From positions 66,550,569 through 66,614,568 of the forward strand of contig OX638368.1 in NCBI GenBank assembly GCA_951812925.1: a stretch of DNA of 64,000 nt, given 5' to 3'. A model generated the notes under the pieces. That model was not told the origin of the DNA and ran no database searches. It saw only the letters and a list, made by a program, of their open reading frames with translations. Origin of the DNA: Calliopum simillimum (lineage: Eukaryota > Arthropoda > Insecta > Diptera > Lauxaniidae). The translations under genes were made by a program, and so were the position numbers. Positions 23,743-35,343 of the stretch are shown in pieces. Position 1 is the stretch's first letter; every line of letters starts with the position of its first letter.

Positions 23743-24650
23743 CAGGGTCCTCCATCTAACGTTTTTTTTTTTTTTCAACTAGTGCTTATTTCGTAAATGG
23801 TAACACTTAGCTCATGTCTGATTTGACGGATAATTAGTTTTATCCTTCCGCTGAACGAATATGGTTGTGTTTTCGCTTCGCTAAGTGGGCCTGCGATCGA
23901 CTTACAGAAGATACCGATTTTGCCAAAAAAAATCATCTTTTCAGATGAAGCTCATTTTGATCTTGGCGGGTATGTAAGCAAGCAAAATTGTCGCATTTGG
24001 GGCACAGAAAACCCGCACGCATACATTGAAAAGCCGCTGTACCCAAAACGAGTCACTGTTTGGTGCGGATTTTGGTCCAGAGGCATAATTGGGCCATTTT
24101 TCTTCGAAAATGAGCAAGGAGTGGCCGTTACAGTCAATGGCGATCGTTATCGGGCCATGTTGAACGAATTTTTGTTCACAAAAATTGAAGAGGAGGATAT
24201 TGGCAACATTTGGTTTCAACAGGACGGCGCTACGTGCCACACAGCCGAAGCTACACTCGATGTTTTGCGCCCTGTTTTTGAAGATCGCATTATCAGCCGC
24301 AGAGCTGATGTCGTTTGGCAACCTCGGAGCTGCGATTTGACACCGTTGGACTAGTATTTGTGGGGTAAACTCAAAGATAAGTATTACGCCGACAAGCCAG
24401 AGACAATTGACGCTTTAAAGGACAATATTCGTTAAGCCATTGGTGAAATACAGCTGCACACAATCGATAATATGCTTAAAAATTGGACCGATCGTGTAGG
24501 CTACTGCATGGCCAGCCGAGGCAGCCATTTGAATGAAATTATTTTTCATTATTAACTGGAAGGATTGTACTTTCAAATAAAAAAATAAATTTCAGAAAAT
24601 ATCCAGTAGTTTTTTTCAAAAAAAAAAAAAAAGTTATTTGACGGACCCTG
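23743..24650 (+). mobile_element. mariner-like element, DD41D (rosa-type), degenerate
   Basis: Ends CAGGGTCCTCCATCTAACG and, on the other strand, CAGGGTCCGTCAAATAAC, with TA on both sides (23741-23742, 24651-24652). Length 908 bp against about 1.2-1.3 kb expected, because the N-terminal half of the transposase gene is missing. It lies just past the last SMYD exon. Confidence 0.85.
23865..24555 (+). pseudogene. DD41D mariner transposase, C-terminal half
   Basis: Reads RFAKWACDRLTEDTDFAKK, then after a frame change at an A-run IIFSDEAHFDLGGYV (first D), WFQQDGATCHTA (second D) and SCDLTPLD (third D). Counting gives 41 residues between the second and third D, the spacing of the rosa family described from Ceratitis rosa. 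A TAG follows the last D (24354 region), then YLWGKLKDK resumes; another stop interrupts NIR.AIGEIQ. The end is NEIIFHY at about 24555. It encodes no active enzyme. Confidence 0.88.
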
Positions 24651-24712
24651 TATATTGTGTCTACCATCCGCCATGCAAAATTTCTGAGGGATTTCACAAT
24701 TTTGTGTATGTG

Positions 24713-24974
24713 ATATCGTCACTCTTAGGCCAGATTCACGAATGTGAAAATTTTTGAATTTGAGAAATTGCTATTTGAAATTTTTTTAAATATTAAAATT
24801 ATGTGTAAATTTTGCTTTTTCGTGTTATAAACTTTGCATATACTACTAAACTACCTCAGATATAGCTTTCATACTTCTGGCAAAACTTTATTGAACTATT
24901 TTGTACAAGAAAACCACATTAGTGCAAAACTGAAAAATTTGCACTTTCGTGAATCTGGCCTAAGAGTGACGATA
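24713..24974. mobile_element. MITE with ~30-bp inverted ends
   Basis: ATATCGTCACTCTTAGGCCA followed by GATTCACGAA at the left is mirrored by TTCGTGAATC TGGCCTAAGAGTGACGATAT at the right. The inside is AT-rich and non-coding. The family is unknown; if the element proper begins at GGCCAG, the TTA/TAA next to it would suit a Harbinger MITE. Confidence 0.65.
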
Positions 24975-25485
24975 TATGAGCCATTTATTTTGAAAGTAAT
25001 GTCATTCACATTATGGGCCGTAATAATCAGTTTTTTGCCCGATACTATTTTTTAAACATAACGCCATCAATGTGGTAAACTTTCTGTAAAGACAGAATTC
25101 AATTTTATTCGTTATGAAGAAAATGCCAGCTAATTCATATTATGCACAAATAAAGACAATTGTGGTGAAAAAAATCCACTTGGAATTATTTCGCACAGCA
25201 GCTCTTTTTTCGTCTTATTTTCCTGGGCTATATACCATTCCCATCGGTTTATATATCATTTTGAATGCATGACCATTAGAGGTGAAAAGGTACAAGTTTC
25301 ATAGTAAAAAATAGCTATGAAGAAATATTAAAATATTGTTGACCGAGCAGTGTTCAACAAAACAAACTCACCTGACCGCCGCGTGCAAAGCGCTTATCGC
25401 AATGTGCGGAACCATATTGCTTCCCACCGGAATGCAAACGCATGTGCAAAAATCCTTTAATGCAAAGGATCTCGTCAGAGCATGT

Positions 25486-26006
25486 GACAGAAAAGTTACG
25501 GCAAGTTTTCTCCTTTTTGTACTTTGACAGAAAAGTTACGGTAAGATTTCTCCTCTTTTGTACTTTGGCAGAAAAGTTACGGTAAGATTTCTCCTCTTTT
25601 GTGTTTTGACAGAAAAGTTACGGTAAGTTTTGTCCTTTTTTGTACTTTGACAGAAAAGTTACGGTAAGATTTCTCCTCTTTTGTACTTTGACAGAAAAGT
25701 TACGGTAAGATTTCTCCTCTTTTGTACTTTGACAGAAAAGTTACGGTAATATTTCACCTTTTTTGTACTTTGACAGAAAAGTTACGGTAAGATTTCTCCT
25801 CTTTTGTACTTTGACAGAAAAGTTACGGTAAGATTTCTCCTCTTTTGTACTTTGACAGAAAAGTTACGGTAAGATTTCACCTCTTTTGTGTTTTGACAGA
25901 AAAGTTACAGTAAGTTTTCTCCTTTTTTGTACTTTGACAGAAAAGTTACGGTAAGATTTCTCCTCTTTTGTACTTTGACAGAAAAGTTACGGTAAGATTT
26001 CTCCTC
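25486..26006 (+). repeat. 41-bp minisatellite, about 12.7 copies
   Basis: The unit is GACAGAAAAGTTACGGTAAG followed by ATTTCTCCTCTTTTGTACTTT. Starts fall at 25486, 25526, 25567, 25608 and so on, every 40-41 bp. Variants are single-base (GGCAG for GACAG, GTGTTTT for GTACTTT, ACAG for ACGG). Each unit holds a pyrimidine tract ending ACAG, ten bases, then GTAAG. Confidence 0.95.
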
Positions 26007-26569
26007 AGAAAAAGTGTAGCCAACCTTAAACTAATTCAACAATTTAAGGCACGTTTTACAGAAATGTGAAATACAAAATAATAGGGGCTTTTAAGCAATC
26101 CATATACTGATCAGGGTTACCAGATGACTATTCCGAAACTTGCCAAAAAAAAATCTTAAAAATCTTGGCTTAAAAACAGTTTAGCTCCCAATCGATTAAT
26201 GATTATAAGCAAAATATTTTTTTACGTGCTTTTGAAATCTAAGAATAAATATGGAATCAAAAAGTGTAGCTCGGATCAGGATTCAGAGATATAGCCATCG
26301 GAAGTTACGGATATAGCTTTTCTAAAAATCTATGTAAGTTAAAAACGGCTGCATTGATTTCCAAATTATGGGCGTCAAATAAAAAACAATTTAATAAGCT
26401 ACAATATTAATCTAGAAATTTTTTAAATCTTGCACGTAGTTTTCGACATACTACGACTTTTCAGAAATTTGGTCCGATTTTTTTTCAAAAAATCCGTTAT
26501 TAACCTACAGTTTTATTAACATATTTATAAAGCTCAATTTATCCCATTTAAAATGATATTACATTTAAA
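26007..26569. other. No gene; contains a repeat shared with 44960-45186
   Basis: The text from about 26260 (GCTCGGAT.AGGATTCAGAGA, TATAGCCATCGGA, CGGATATAGCTTTT, AAAAACGGCTGC) to about 26465 is shared with 44985-45185. The function is unknown. Confidence 0.55.
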
Positions 26570-27190
26570 TAAAAATTTTTAATATCAACTCTTTATAACA
26601 GAAAAAATTAGAAATCATTTTGATGAATTTTGGGACGTTTTTTAAATTTTTTTGATGTGATGTACTCTTTTTGACAATATCAACATAAAAATATATTTTA
26701 ATAGTTTATATCTTATACTTTATAATTTTTCAAGTATGCTTGGGAGCTTTATAGCCCTATTTTTAGTAATTTAAATAATGTCTCATCTGACGATGAAGAC
26801 ATAAATAAAAGAATAAAATCAAGCAAAAGCGTTTTATTGATAAAAGTTTTATTAAAACAATTTCCACTTATCCCTACTCCTATATAAAATTACTGTGGCT
26901 AGCAAACCAGGTGTTGGATATATTATAGACTGATCCGCCGGCAAAGGCCGCCGCGAAGTCGGTGTTGCATTTTTGGGAGCTTTAAATCCTGAGCTGCGGT
27001 CATAGGACGCCCTCTTACCAAAGCCGGTTCTTGATATACTACAAGATATAAACGATTAAAATATATTTTAATGTTCATATTGTCAAAGAGAACACATCAT
27101 ATCAAAAGAGATTAAAAACTTCCCAAAATTCATCAAAATGATTTTTAACTTTTTCGGTTATAAAGTATTAATATCAAATTTTAATTGTAG
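26570..27190. repeat. Inverted repeat with GC-rich loop
   Basis: The left arm (TTTTGATGAATTTTGGGACG; GACAATATCAACATAAAAAT; AATAGTTTATATCTTATA) is mirrored on the right (27040-27190). The loop 26885-27040 is strikingly GC-rich for this window (CGCCGGCAAAGGCCGCCGCG). On the minus strand it can be read as SYDRSSGFKAP and TPTSRRPLPADQ. It may be a foldback that captured a piece of gene; the source was not recognised. Confidence 0.55.
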
Positions 27191-27446
27191 CTAGCGTAGC
27201 ATGTCTCAACTCCAGAGTGTGTTACCAACTAACAATTTAGCAATTTTTCACAGTACAAGTACGGTTTCTGACAAGATTTAACTTAAACTGATCTGATGAG
27301 GCTATATACATGTTTATATATGAGAAAATATAAATATGTATGTGGAAATAGCCAAAACATATGTTATCAATTTCCATGTTAACACTTGCTGAAAAATTGC
27401 AAAAATTACTGTTTAATTTGTTCAATATAAATTTATCATACTTCAA

Positions 27447-27888
27447 AAATTTTTGTGTTTTATTTATTTTTTTATTTATTTCAGTCTACGGATTGTACAA
27501 ATCTTACAGACTAATAACAATATTAAATATATCCTATTGTAAAATTAGTTAAAGAGCATGAACAGATTTAATTTAAATTTATATACACTTACATTAAAAT
27601 TAATTACAGGGGAGAAGCTATTTCATAATTTGATACAGCGAGATATACAGTTCATTTAGGGCATAGTTCGATCTATGAAAATCTTCCACAAACATTCTAT
27701 TATTTCTTAAATCTCTAGGTGGGATATAAGCCGTGAAAAAATTTGATAATTCAACACAATTTAATCTACCAGAAAGGACATCGAATACAAAAATAAGAGA
27801 GAAATATGTTCTATCTCTTAAAGATTGTAACCACAGTAATTTAGTGTTAAATCATTTTAAAAGAGATAAATTGAGCTTTATAAATGGG
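27447..27888 (-). mobile_element. 5'-truncated LINE, 3' end only
   Basis: On the minus strand one frame reads WLQSLRDRTYFSLIFVFDVL, GRLNCVEL, IPPRDLRNNRMF and SNYALNELYISLYQIMK. This is the extreme C-terminus that follows the RT in Jockey/I-type LINEs. It is followed by a 3' UTR ending GTAGACTGAAATAAATAAAA with a simple AAATA-rich tail (27447-27482). Confidence 0.7.
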
Positions 27889-30825
27889 GAAATCTCAGCA
27901 AGTGTGGACTTCGGTGTGAATAGGTCTCCGTTCGCCGAGTCAGCACCCGTTGCATTTCCCATCCATTCCAACATGTCTGGGACACTTATTGGATGATGTT
28001 AAATACAAAAACATGCGTGTGCTACCGCCTGGAAGCTTTATTTTTTATTTTTTTTGCCGAAATTCGAGCAAAATCCACAAATTTTGAGTGTGAATTGAAT
28101 AAGCCGCTTCCGTTATTGAGCCATAACTTTTGAGGCGGTTCAGCAAAATGTTTTGGGCTTTTAGTATCTTTAACATGAATGTTAAGACGTAAGAAAAACT
28201 GCATCTCGTTGATGTGCCTTAGGTAGAACGCTAGATATGGGTCTTCAAAGTTGTGTGAATGGTTTTTACCCAAAATCTGGTAATTTTCGGTTTCTAACAT
28301 GCTGCTCTGGGGGCGATTATTTTTTCGCAATATTCCTCATGAAATATGATTTCTTAATGTTATGACTAAAAGTTATGTTGAGATAAAAGGGTGTGCCACC
28401 ACTGGTTCGGTGGTAACACACTTGAGAAGAAGCTCAAATGTCGATTTTTCATGCGAATATACGTCTAAAAAAATGGTATTTTGAGGGGCACAAAAATCCG
28501 AGGGCACAAAATTGTCTCAAACCTTGCGAAAACATTGGACCTAGGGCCAATGAATATGTAAAAAAATCGCCCCTCAGAACATTCTTCAACAATGGCTAGT
28601 ATGTAAAATTTTTTAAGGTTCATCTATATGTACAATGACTGTGTGTGTGTGTGAAGCATTATTACTCAGGAACTACTAAGCCAATTCAGCTAAAATTTTG
28701 GGAATGAGTGTATCTCAGGTATGGAAATGTGTTGATGCTATACACGAAGGTTTCCGAAGATCACCCGAAGGCTTCATAGTCAAAACGAAGAATATCTGGG
28801 TACACTGGAGGGGAAATATCTATGGCAAACTTTCATCAAGTTTTAATTGATAATTTTCTGGGCCACCCAAAGTTTGCCGAAGGTCACCCGAAGGCTTGAT
28901 AGTCAAAACGAAGAATACCTAGGTATGCGAGAAAGAAAAAATCGATGGCGAACTGTCAAAGAACTTTAACAGGTAGTTTTTTTAAAATACCCGAAGGTTC
29001 CCGAAGGTCACCCGAAGGCTTCGTACTCAAAACAAAGAATACGAGAAGGAAAAAATGCATGGCGAACTATCAAAAAACCTTAACTAATAGTTTTCTGTGA
29101 CACCCGAAGATTTCCGAAGGTCTCCCGACTTGCCGACACTTAATTGCTCGTTGGAGGTCGGGTACCAACCGTAATAGTGACTTGAAGTTATTTGGTTTTA
29201 CGCGCTTTTGAAGACTTTAAGAATCTATTTTTATGGTTACTGTGTATATATACTCATTATGACTTGACACCTAATGCCTGGTGTCCTGATGGAAAAATTT
29301 TGAAAAATTCAACAAAGAATTGTAAAAAACGATCGAACAAGGTTATCAATAAGTGATGTTATAGTGGAGTCAATAAAGACCTAAAACTGGCAAAATGAGG
29401 AAGTCCTCAAGGAAAGGTCCGATTTTGATGATTTTTTTTTTAATTTTGTTTTTTTTTTATTTAAATTCAGAAACCTTTTGAAGCTGTATCGGAATTACAT
29501 ACTTTTTTAATATATTAAAAACTTTTGAAAAGATAAAAATAAGTTGGAAATAAAAAAAACAACAACCAAAAATTAAAATAGTAATTTTTAATGTATTTGG
29601 CAATGCTAAATCGGCGCAGCAATATGACCTTAAAAAAATTTGTATATTAGGGGCCACCCTAAATATACATAAATGCTAAATTTTTTTCTTCAGAAATATT
29701 CCCTTCAATTTCCATGCTTACTTTCATGAAAATCGGTGCAGCATAACCTTAAAAAAATTTTTTTGTATGAGGGCCACTCTAAATATGCACCCTTAATAAA
29801 AGTTTTTTAACCTAAGCTGTGCCTCTTGATATAAAAGGCAAATTCCATGTGAATTGAAAAAATACGATTTAAAAAATTGTGTGAGGGCCACCCTAAATAA
29901 AAGTGTTATAGTTAAAGCAGTGCAACTTAATATAAAAACCACGTGGTCTAGAATTAATGTGAATCGATTAACTGGTATGTGAGAAAATCCGATTTAAAAA
30001 ATATTTTTGTGTGAGGGCCACCCTAAATATACACTCTTGCGGAATGAAAAATACTTTATAACCGATTTCCATACCTACCAAATACATATAAAAAATTTCA
30101 TAAAAATCGGTCGAGCCGTTTCAGAGGAGTTCAAACACAAACACCGTGACGCGAGATTTTTGACGATATTGGGGGAGGCGATCGAAAAAAGTCATTACCG
30201 CTGGCTGTAAAATACTTCTAGTGTATCTCAAATCAATAATTCGTGGTCCAAAAAAGGGTGCCACATGTTTGAAAAAAAAACTTTTTTTTTTTCGAAAAGT
30301 CCACACTTGCTGAGATTTCCCCATATATGAAAACAACTATACAAGCGGGTTCCCACAAAAACACTCATTATGGTGTTAGCTATTTCCTTACGCCTTCGTA
30401 CGGAATTTCTATATACGGAAACAGCTAAACAAACGAGTTTCCACAAAAACACTCCTCCTATGCTGAAAGCTATATCCTACGCCTATGTACGAAATCTCTA
30501 TGTTTGCGCAACAAATCGGCACACTTCAAGTCGTTTACCAACGGTCACAGCATCAACAAACGAGTCGCCGTGTGTAAACGCACCAGACATGTGTAGTTGG
30601 ATGTTTGTGAGTGCAGCTAACCAAGCGATTCCCCACAAACCAACTTACAACAAACTTACTATGCCTACGTGCTAGCTCCCTATGTTCGCGCAACAAGTCG
30701 GCACACTTCAATTCGTTTACCAACGGACACAGCATAAACAAGCGAGTCTCCGTGTGTAAACGCACCGGAAGTGTGTAGTTGTGTGTTTATGAGTGTAGCT
30801 AAAGGCCGCTTTGCACTATCCCACA
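27889..30825 (+). repeat. Complex interspersed repeat, copy 1 (body then tail)
   Basis: Bounded by GGGGAAATCTCAGCAAGTG at 27887 and its mirror at 30305-30324. The part 28830-30322 matches 45187-46668 in reverse. It has repeated boxes such as CGAAGGTCACCCGAAGGCTT (28740-29130) and GAGGGCCACCCTAAATA (29650-30030). From 30325 to about 30825 there is a tail of degenerate ~100-bp repeats (CGGAAACAGCTAAACAA, GAGTTTCCACAAAAACACTC), shared with 46669-47230. No credible coding sequence. Confidence 0.65.
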
Positions 30826-30853
30826 AAGTATAAAGACATGTCCAAATTGACAT

Positions 30854-31766
30854 AGTTTTTCAGTGCGAGTTTAACTCATTTTCTGGTTTAAACTAAATTT
30901 AAACTCAGGAATGAGTTTTTCAGTGAATGTTAAACGTAGTTAAAACTTCGTTTAACTGAACGATATTGGCCGTTTAAATTCCGTTTAACCTATAATTTTA
31001 TTTTGACAACTGTTGATAAATAAATCAAAATTGACACATTTTATAAAAAAAAAACAAATAAATAACTGAATAGAAAAAAATCCATAATTTGAAAAAAAAA
31101 AAAAATAATTTATTTCAATTGTTCTGAAATTTATTCTTCATCTTTTATTATTTTATTTTGAAAATAAGAAATTCATAAACTTCACTTTTGACCACTATTT
31201 AATGTGATCACGTTCTGTATATGATTTCCAATCATTATGACCATAAAATTGCTTATACATTGGGAGCAACCAAGATGCCCTTGGGCAAAGCTTTGATACT
31301 GGCTCCCTATACCAGTCACCAACATCCGCATTTCGACTTGATCACGATGCACTTGCTAAGCGTTGATATAATAAATGTAGGCCAACCGTTGTGGTGGCCA
31401 AACTCCAATAATTGAGAGCCTCAAAAATAACTTTTTGCAGGAACACGTGCAGTTAAAATTTTTTAGTAGAAACCCGCTGCTTTATTGTTGCTGATTCTGC
31501 TCCTGACATTGCTTCAGCTTTCCAGAAGTATCAGAAGGATTTTAGGGAAACTTGAAATTTCTCGCTGCAAGTTGTCAAAAAATTTCAATATTTATACGTC
31601 AACAGCTTGTCATTTTTCAGTAATGCCTACTAAAAATCAAAGTAACGAGTTTCAGTTAAACTCGCACTGAAAAAGTCATTTCATAGTTAAACGAGTTTAA
31701 CAATTTAAACGAGTTTAATAAAACTTTGTTTAAACGAAGTTTAAACTTGCACTGAAAAACTGGCCC
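30854..31766 (+). mobile_element. Second PIF/Harbinger-like element, different cargo
   Basis: AGTTTTTCAGTGCGAGTTTA at the left and GCACTGAAAAACTGGCCC at the right match the ends of the FEN1-carrying element at 9323-10221. The text ATTTATACGTCAA...TTGTCATTTTTCAGTAATGC and CTACTAAAAATCAAAGTAAC near the right end is also shared. The first five bases (GGGCC) are missing at the left; TAA follows the right end. The middle is unrelated to FEN1. Confidence 0.78.
31221..31600 (+). pseudogene. Unidentified coding-like cargo of the second Harbinger-like element
   Basis: An ATG frame at 31221-31415 reads, in part, AYTLGATKMPLGKALILAPY and SHQHPHFDLITMHLL, with coding-like base use and higher GC than its surroundings. 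After its stop, another frame (31479-31550) reads CFIVADSAPDIASAFQKYQK. I do not recognise the parent gene. By analogy with the FEN1 fragment in the sister element it may be one or two pieces of a host gene; this is inference. Confidence 0.4.
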
Positions 31767-31769
31767 TAA

Positions 31770-33053
31770 GCCATAGAAAAGACTTGAGGCGAATGGTGGT
31801 CAGATTTTTTGGGATTGGATACGTTTCTATGAATTTTACAATATTTTCACTCACCACACGAAAATCGTCATTTTTGGTGATACCAGACCTAACCAAATGA
31901 AAAGTGGGTAATTTTGTGGGAGTAAGTTTTATTATTTCACAAATTATCTGCTTTTAAAAGTTAACAACCCTTAAAAAAAATAGTAAAATTTGTATAGTAA
32001 AAAACAACTTTGAAAAGTTGCATAATTTTTTACTTTTTTGATAAAATATAGTCTTCGTTTTCATTATTAAAGGCTGCAGTATCTTATAAAAACCTTTTAC
32101 TTTTTATAGGTACAGTAATGTCACACTATTTCGTGCAGCATTCCTCTACTCAATATTGTTTTTGAAGAAACAATTATTCATTTCAATTAAAACTATTAAA
32201 ATCGAAGAAGATCAAACTTGTTTTTTCTGTTAATTTCAGTAATAAATATTTCAATTTAATTAAATCATTCTTTTGGGTTTTTTTTTTTTTTCTTTTAAAA
32301 CAATTATAAATAAAAGAAAATACTACAAAAAAATTTGTTAACTCTCAAGCATTTCATGTTCTAATAAGTAAACTTAATGTTAAAAATTATTTACTTGGTC
32401 ATTGTGAAATGGATCCTTAAACTGTAAAATGTTATAATTGTACTTTTTAATAACTCCCAACCATATTAATAATTAGCTGTGTTCTTGTGGACTCTTTATC
32501 TGGGCTTGTCAGAATTCTGAGAAACCTATGGGAAAGCAACAACAAATTAGCTTAATTAAACACGGATAAATGTGCTAAAGGCAAGCACAGATAAACACTA
32601 GTTAAAAACACAGCTATTGATTGGGAAATCATAGAAACTGTATGTGTTCAGGAAAGGCGTTTTAATCTCGTAAAAATATCGATTTACATTGTTTATTTAA
32701 AACATTAATCATATTTATTTGTTTAATATGCTCTTAAAAGGCAAAAATAAAATAACATATATATAAATTTTAAATACATTTCTTTTGGTGTAATTGTCAT
32801 ATCTCTATGACTTTCAGATGCAGAGATATATAGTACGAGATCCGGCAGTAAAAAAACGTATGGATCGAGGTTTTAGTTAAGATCTAATTTTTTCATATGT
32901 TTATGAATGGGGAATATATTTTTGCCGGGTTGCCTACCAATACGTTTCTCTAGTATTTTCAAATTGCGATAACTTATGAACCGTAAGTCTCAAGGGGAAA
33001 AGTGCCTAGTTGCTTTTTATGGAGAGTCATGCGTTTAACAAGTAATTTTTATT
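31770..33053. other. AT-rich stretch, no gene recognised
   Basis: At 32111-32137 there is TACAGTAATGTCACACTATTTCGTGCAG-like text (split here: TACAGTAATGTCACAC, TATTTCGTGCAG) that resembles one end of the Tc1-like foldback at 21657. Otherwise A/T-rich with no recognisable feature. Confidence 0.45.
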
Positions 33054-35121
33054 ATATCTGTGGCCGCGCGAAAAAATCAGGTAACTCCATTTTTCAAAAA
33101 CGGGAGAAAAACGCGTTTAACTTTTTTGATGAATTTAGCATGTTTTTTCATTTATATTCGTTTTCTGGCGTAAAAGAACGTAGGGAAACTCTATTTTGAA
33201 TGAGAATGAAGATTTTTTTAGACATTTCACTCAATTTTAGGCACAAATATAGCTAAACACGGTCAGTTACCTGGTTTTTCCGCAAAAATGGAGTTACCTG
33301 GTTTTTCCAAAAAAGATGTTTTATTTTCAATATATGAGAATGTTACAACCCAACGAAGCGCTTCGAGCCAACGACCTGCCTATGTTAATTTATGCGTTAT
33401 TGGATACGACAGAGATGCGCTTCACTACTGCATTAGAGTGCTTCGGAAGCACTATTGATGCGCTCTGCTCCCCATTGTTAATCATCGATCGAATGATGAA
33501 AGCTTAATTGTGAGGAAATCGGCAAGGTTGCGACAGAAGAAAATGTAATGAAATCAAAGCAGCCATATGAAATTAATCAAACATGAAATTTTTTATTTCC
33601 ATGATATGAACATGCAATTTCGAAAAGGTCACATCTCCTAAACGAGGCAAAAGGAATGTCATAATATTGATTGGCTGACATTTTGTTAGGAATGAATAAA
33701 ATTTATCTCTGTTTTCACGAAAAATTTACTTTCTGATGTAGAATTAAGCTGAAAAAATGGTGTCGATCAAATAACCGATCATTATGGCACATAATTTATA
33801 TGACATTACTTTTGTCTCGTTTTGGAGATGTTATCTTTTCGAAATTGCACATTCATATCATGGAAGTAATAAACGAAATGCCTCAAGAGCAAGTTTGCAG
33901 AAACCTTACCGAGGTCAAATAACTGATGCTAAGGCACTTTTTGAATGGGCAAATAGTGAAAAGTCCGACATAATTTATCGTTATTGTGCAATTGGTGAAT
34001 ATGAAGCAACTGCATCGCAACTACTCTCCAACGCTTTTCAATATGTAAAAGCCATACCAGGGACACAGAAATTTCATAGTTTTGTTCCCTTAGGCCGTAA
34101 CCGTAGTGCACCACGGCGTATTTAATTTTCAAAATCCTTCGAGGAATTTAAAATGATGTAAATTACAAAAAAACTTACATAACACGAAATATTGCATGTA
34201 CTGAAATCACTTCTCCTGTACCATTAAAGAATCCATCTTAATTTTCATGTGAAAGGTAGTTTTGTCTTCTATTCCACAAAAATATTTTGGAAGGTCGAAA
34301 AAAAGTACTATAGCGATTTTTGTCGTTTAGTACTAAAATAGTAGTTAATTAAGTACTTTTTTCCCAATACTAAAATTACTTTGGCCGCATAGCGTAATTC
34401 AATACCTTTCTAAAAATGGTCCAAACATGAAAATGTGTTAAGAAATGTTTCAGTTATGTGACATTTTGTGGTCGGACCATTCTTTAAACTTTCAAAAAAT
34501 CATAGCTTCTAAGCCTCGAGACATACCAACTTTCTCTCTTTTTCGTATGAAAGATTATTTTTTTGTCTTTCCAAAAAATATATTTTGAAATGTAAAAAAG
34601 GTGTACCTGGGCACGTTTTTTGTAGTTTAGTAATAAAATAGTAGTAAATTAAGTACTTTTCACAAAAATTAAGCTTATAACCTGATTCAATACCTTTCCA
34701 AAACAGGTCTAGACATGAAATTCAGTTAAGAAATGGCCAAGTTATTACAATTATTTGAGGAAAGTTCGTCACATTTTACGAACTTTTCCATTTTTTGCAC
34801 TCTACAAGCCATAAAAGAAATCGCAAAATTTTTTTTCCCATTCCTCAGAGACTAGGCATGAAACGAAACCATGTACCAAATTTCAGCGAAATCGAAATCG
34901 GAAATTGTATTTGGATTTCTGTTGAATTTTCTAGTTAAATTAAAAAATTTGTGGAGTTGCCTGGTTTTTCCGCAAACGGTATGGAGTTACCTTGTTATTT
35001 CCCAAAATGTATCATTTATGCAATTTTTTGTTTCTTAATAACTTGGAAATGATATGCATTATTCAAATTTCGCTCTGATAGAATGATTGTAAATCAGGTT
35101 TTTCCGCGCGACCACAGATAT
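33054..35121. mobile_element. 2-kb element with CTGTGGCCGCGCG ends
   Basis: ATATCTGTGGCCGCGCGAAA at the left mirrors TTTCCGCGCGACCACAGATAT at the right, each followed inward by CAGGT. The phrase GTTACCTGGTTTTTCCGCAA recurs near both ends (33265, 33290, 34955, 34985). Two coding-like frames lie inside (33334-33507 and 33784-34125). A direct duplication of about 300 bp (34215-34450 and 34530-34740, AGTACT.TAGCG..TTTTTGT text) fills the right half. Superfamily not assigned. Confidence 0.6.
33334..34125 (+). pseudogene. Two unidentified coding-like segments inside the 33-35 kb element
   Basis: Segment 1 (33340-33507) reads LQPNEALRANDLPMLIYALL and ALECFGSTIDALCSPL, with balanced codon use against a very AT-rich background, and ends at TAA. 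Segment 2 (33784-34125) reads GQITDAKALFEWANSEKSDI and AIPGTQKFHSFVPLGRNR. I do not recognise either. They could be transposon proteins of an unfamiliar family or captured host exons. Confidence 0.35.
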
Positions 35122-35343
35122 GTTAAAAAAAATTTTACCGTTAAGGAGTTATTTTGTAAAAAAAACAGATTTTTTTTACTTTTATTGTTTATTTTAATTC
35201 AAAGTTTTAGCGAAATCGAAAAAAAGGACTAAATGGATCTTATCAAACTTATGACTATAACATTTTAGACCAGAAATACTAAATAACTCAAAACTCGGGA
35301 AAACTGAATTAGTACTTTTCACATGCATGGGGACGATATATAT

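Noticed and set aside
25486..26006. CRISPR-like array
   Set aside because: The repeats are head to tail with no unique spacers, and this is an animal genome; it is a minisatellite.
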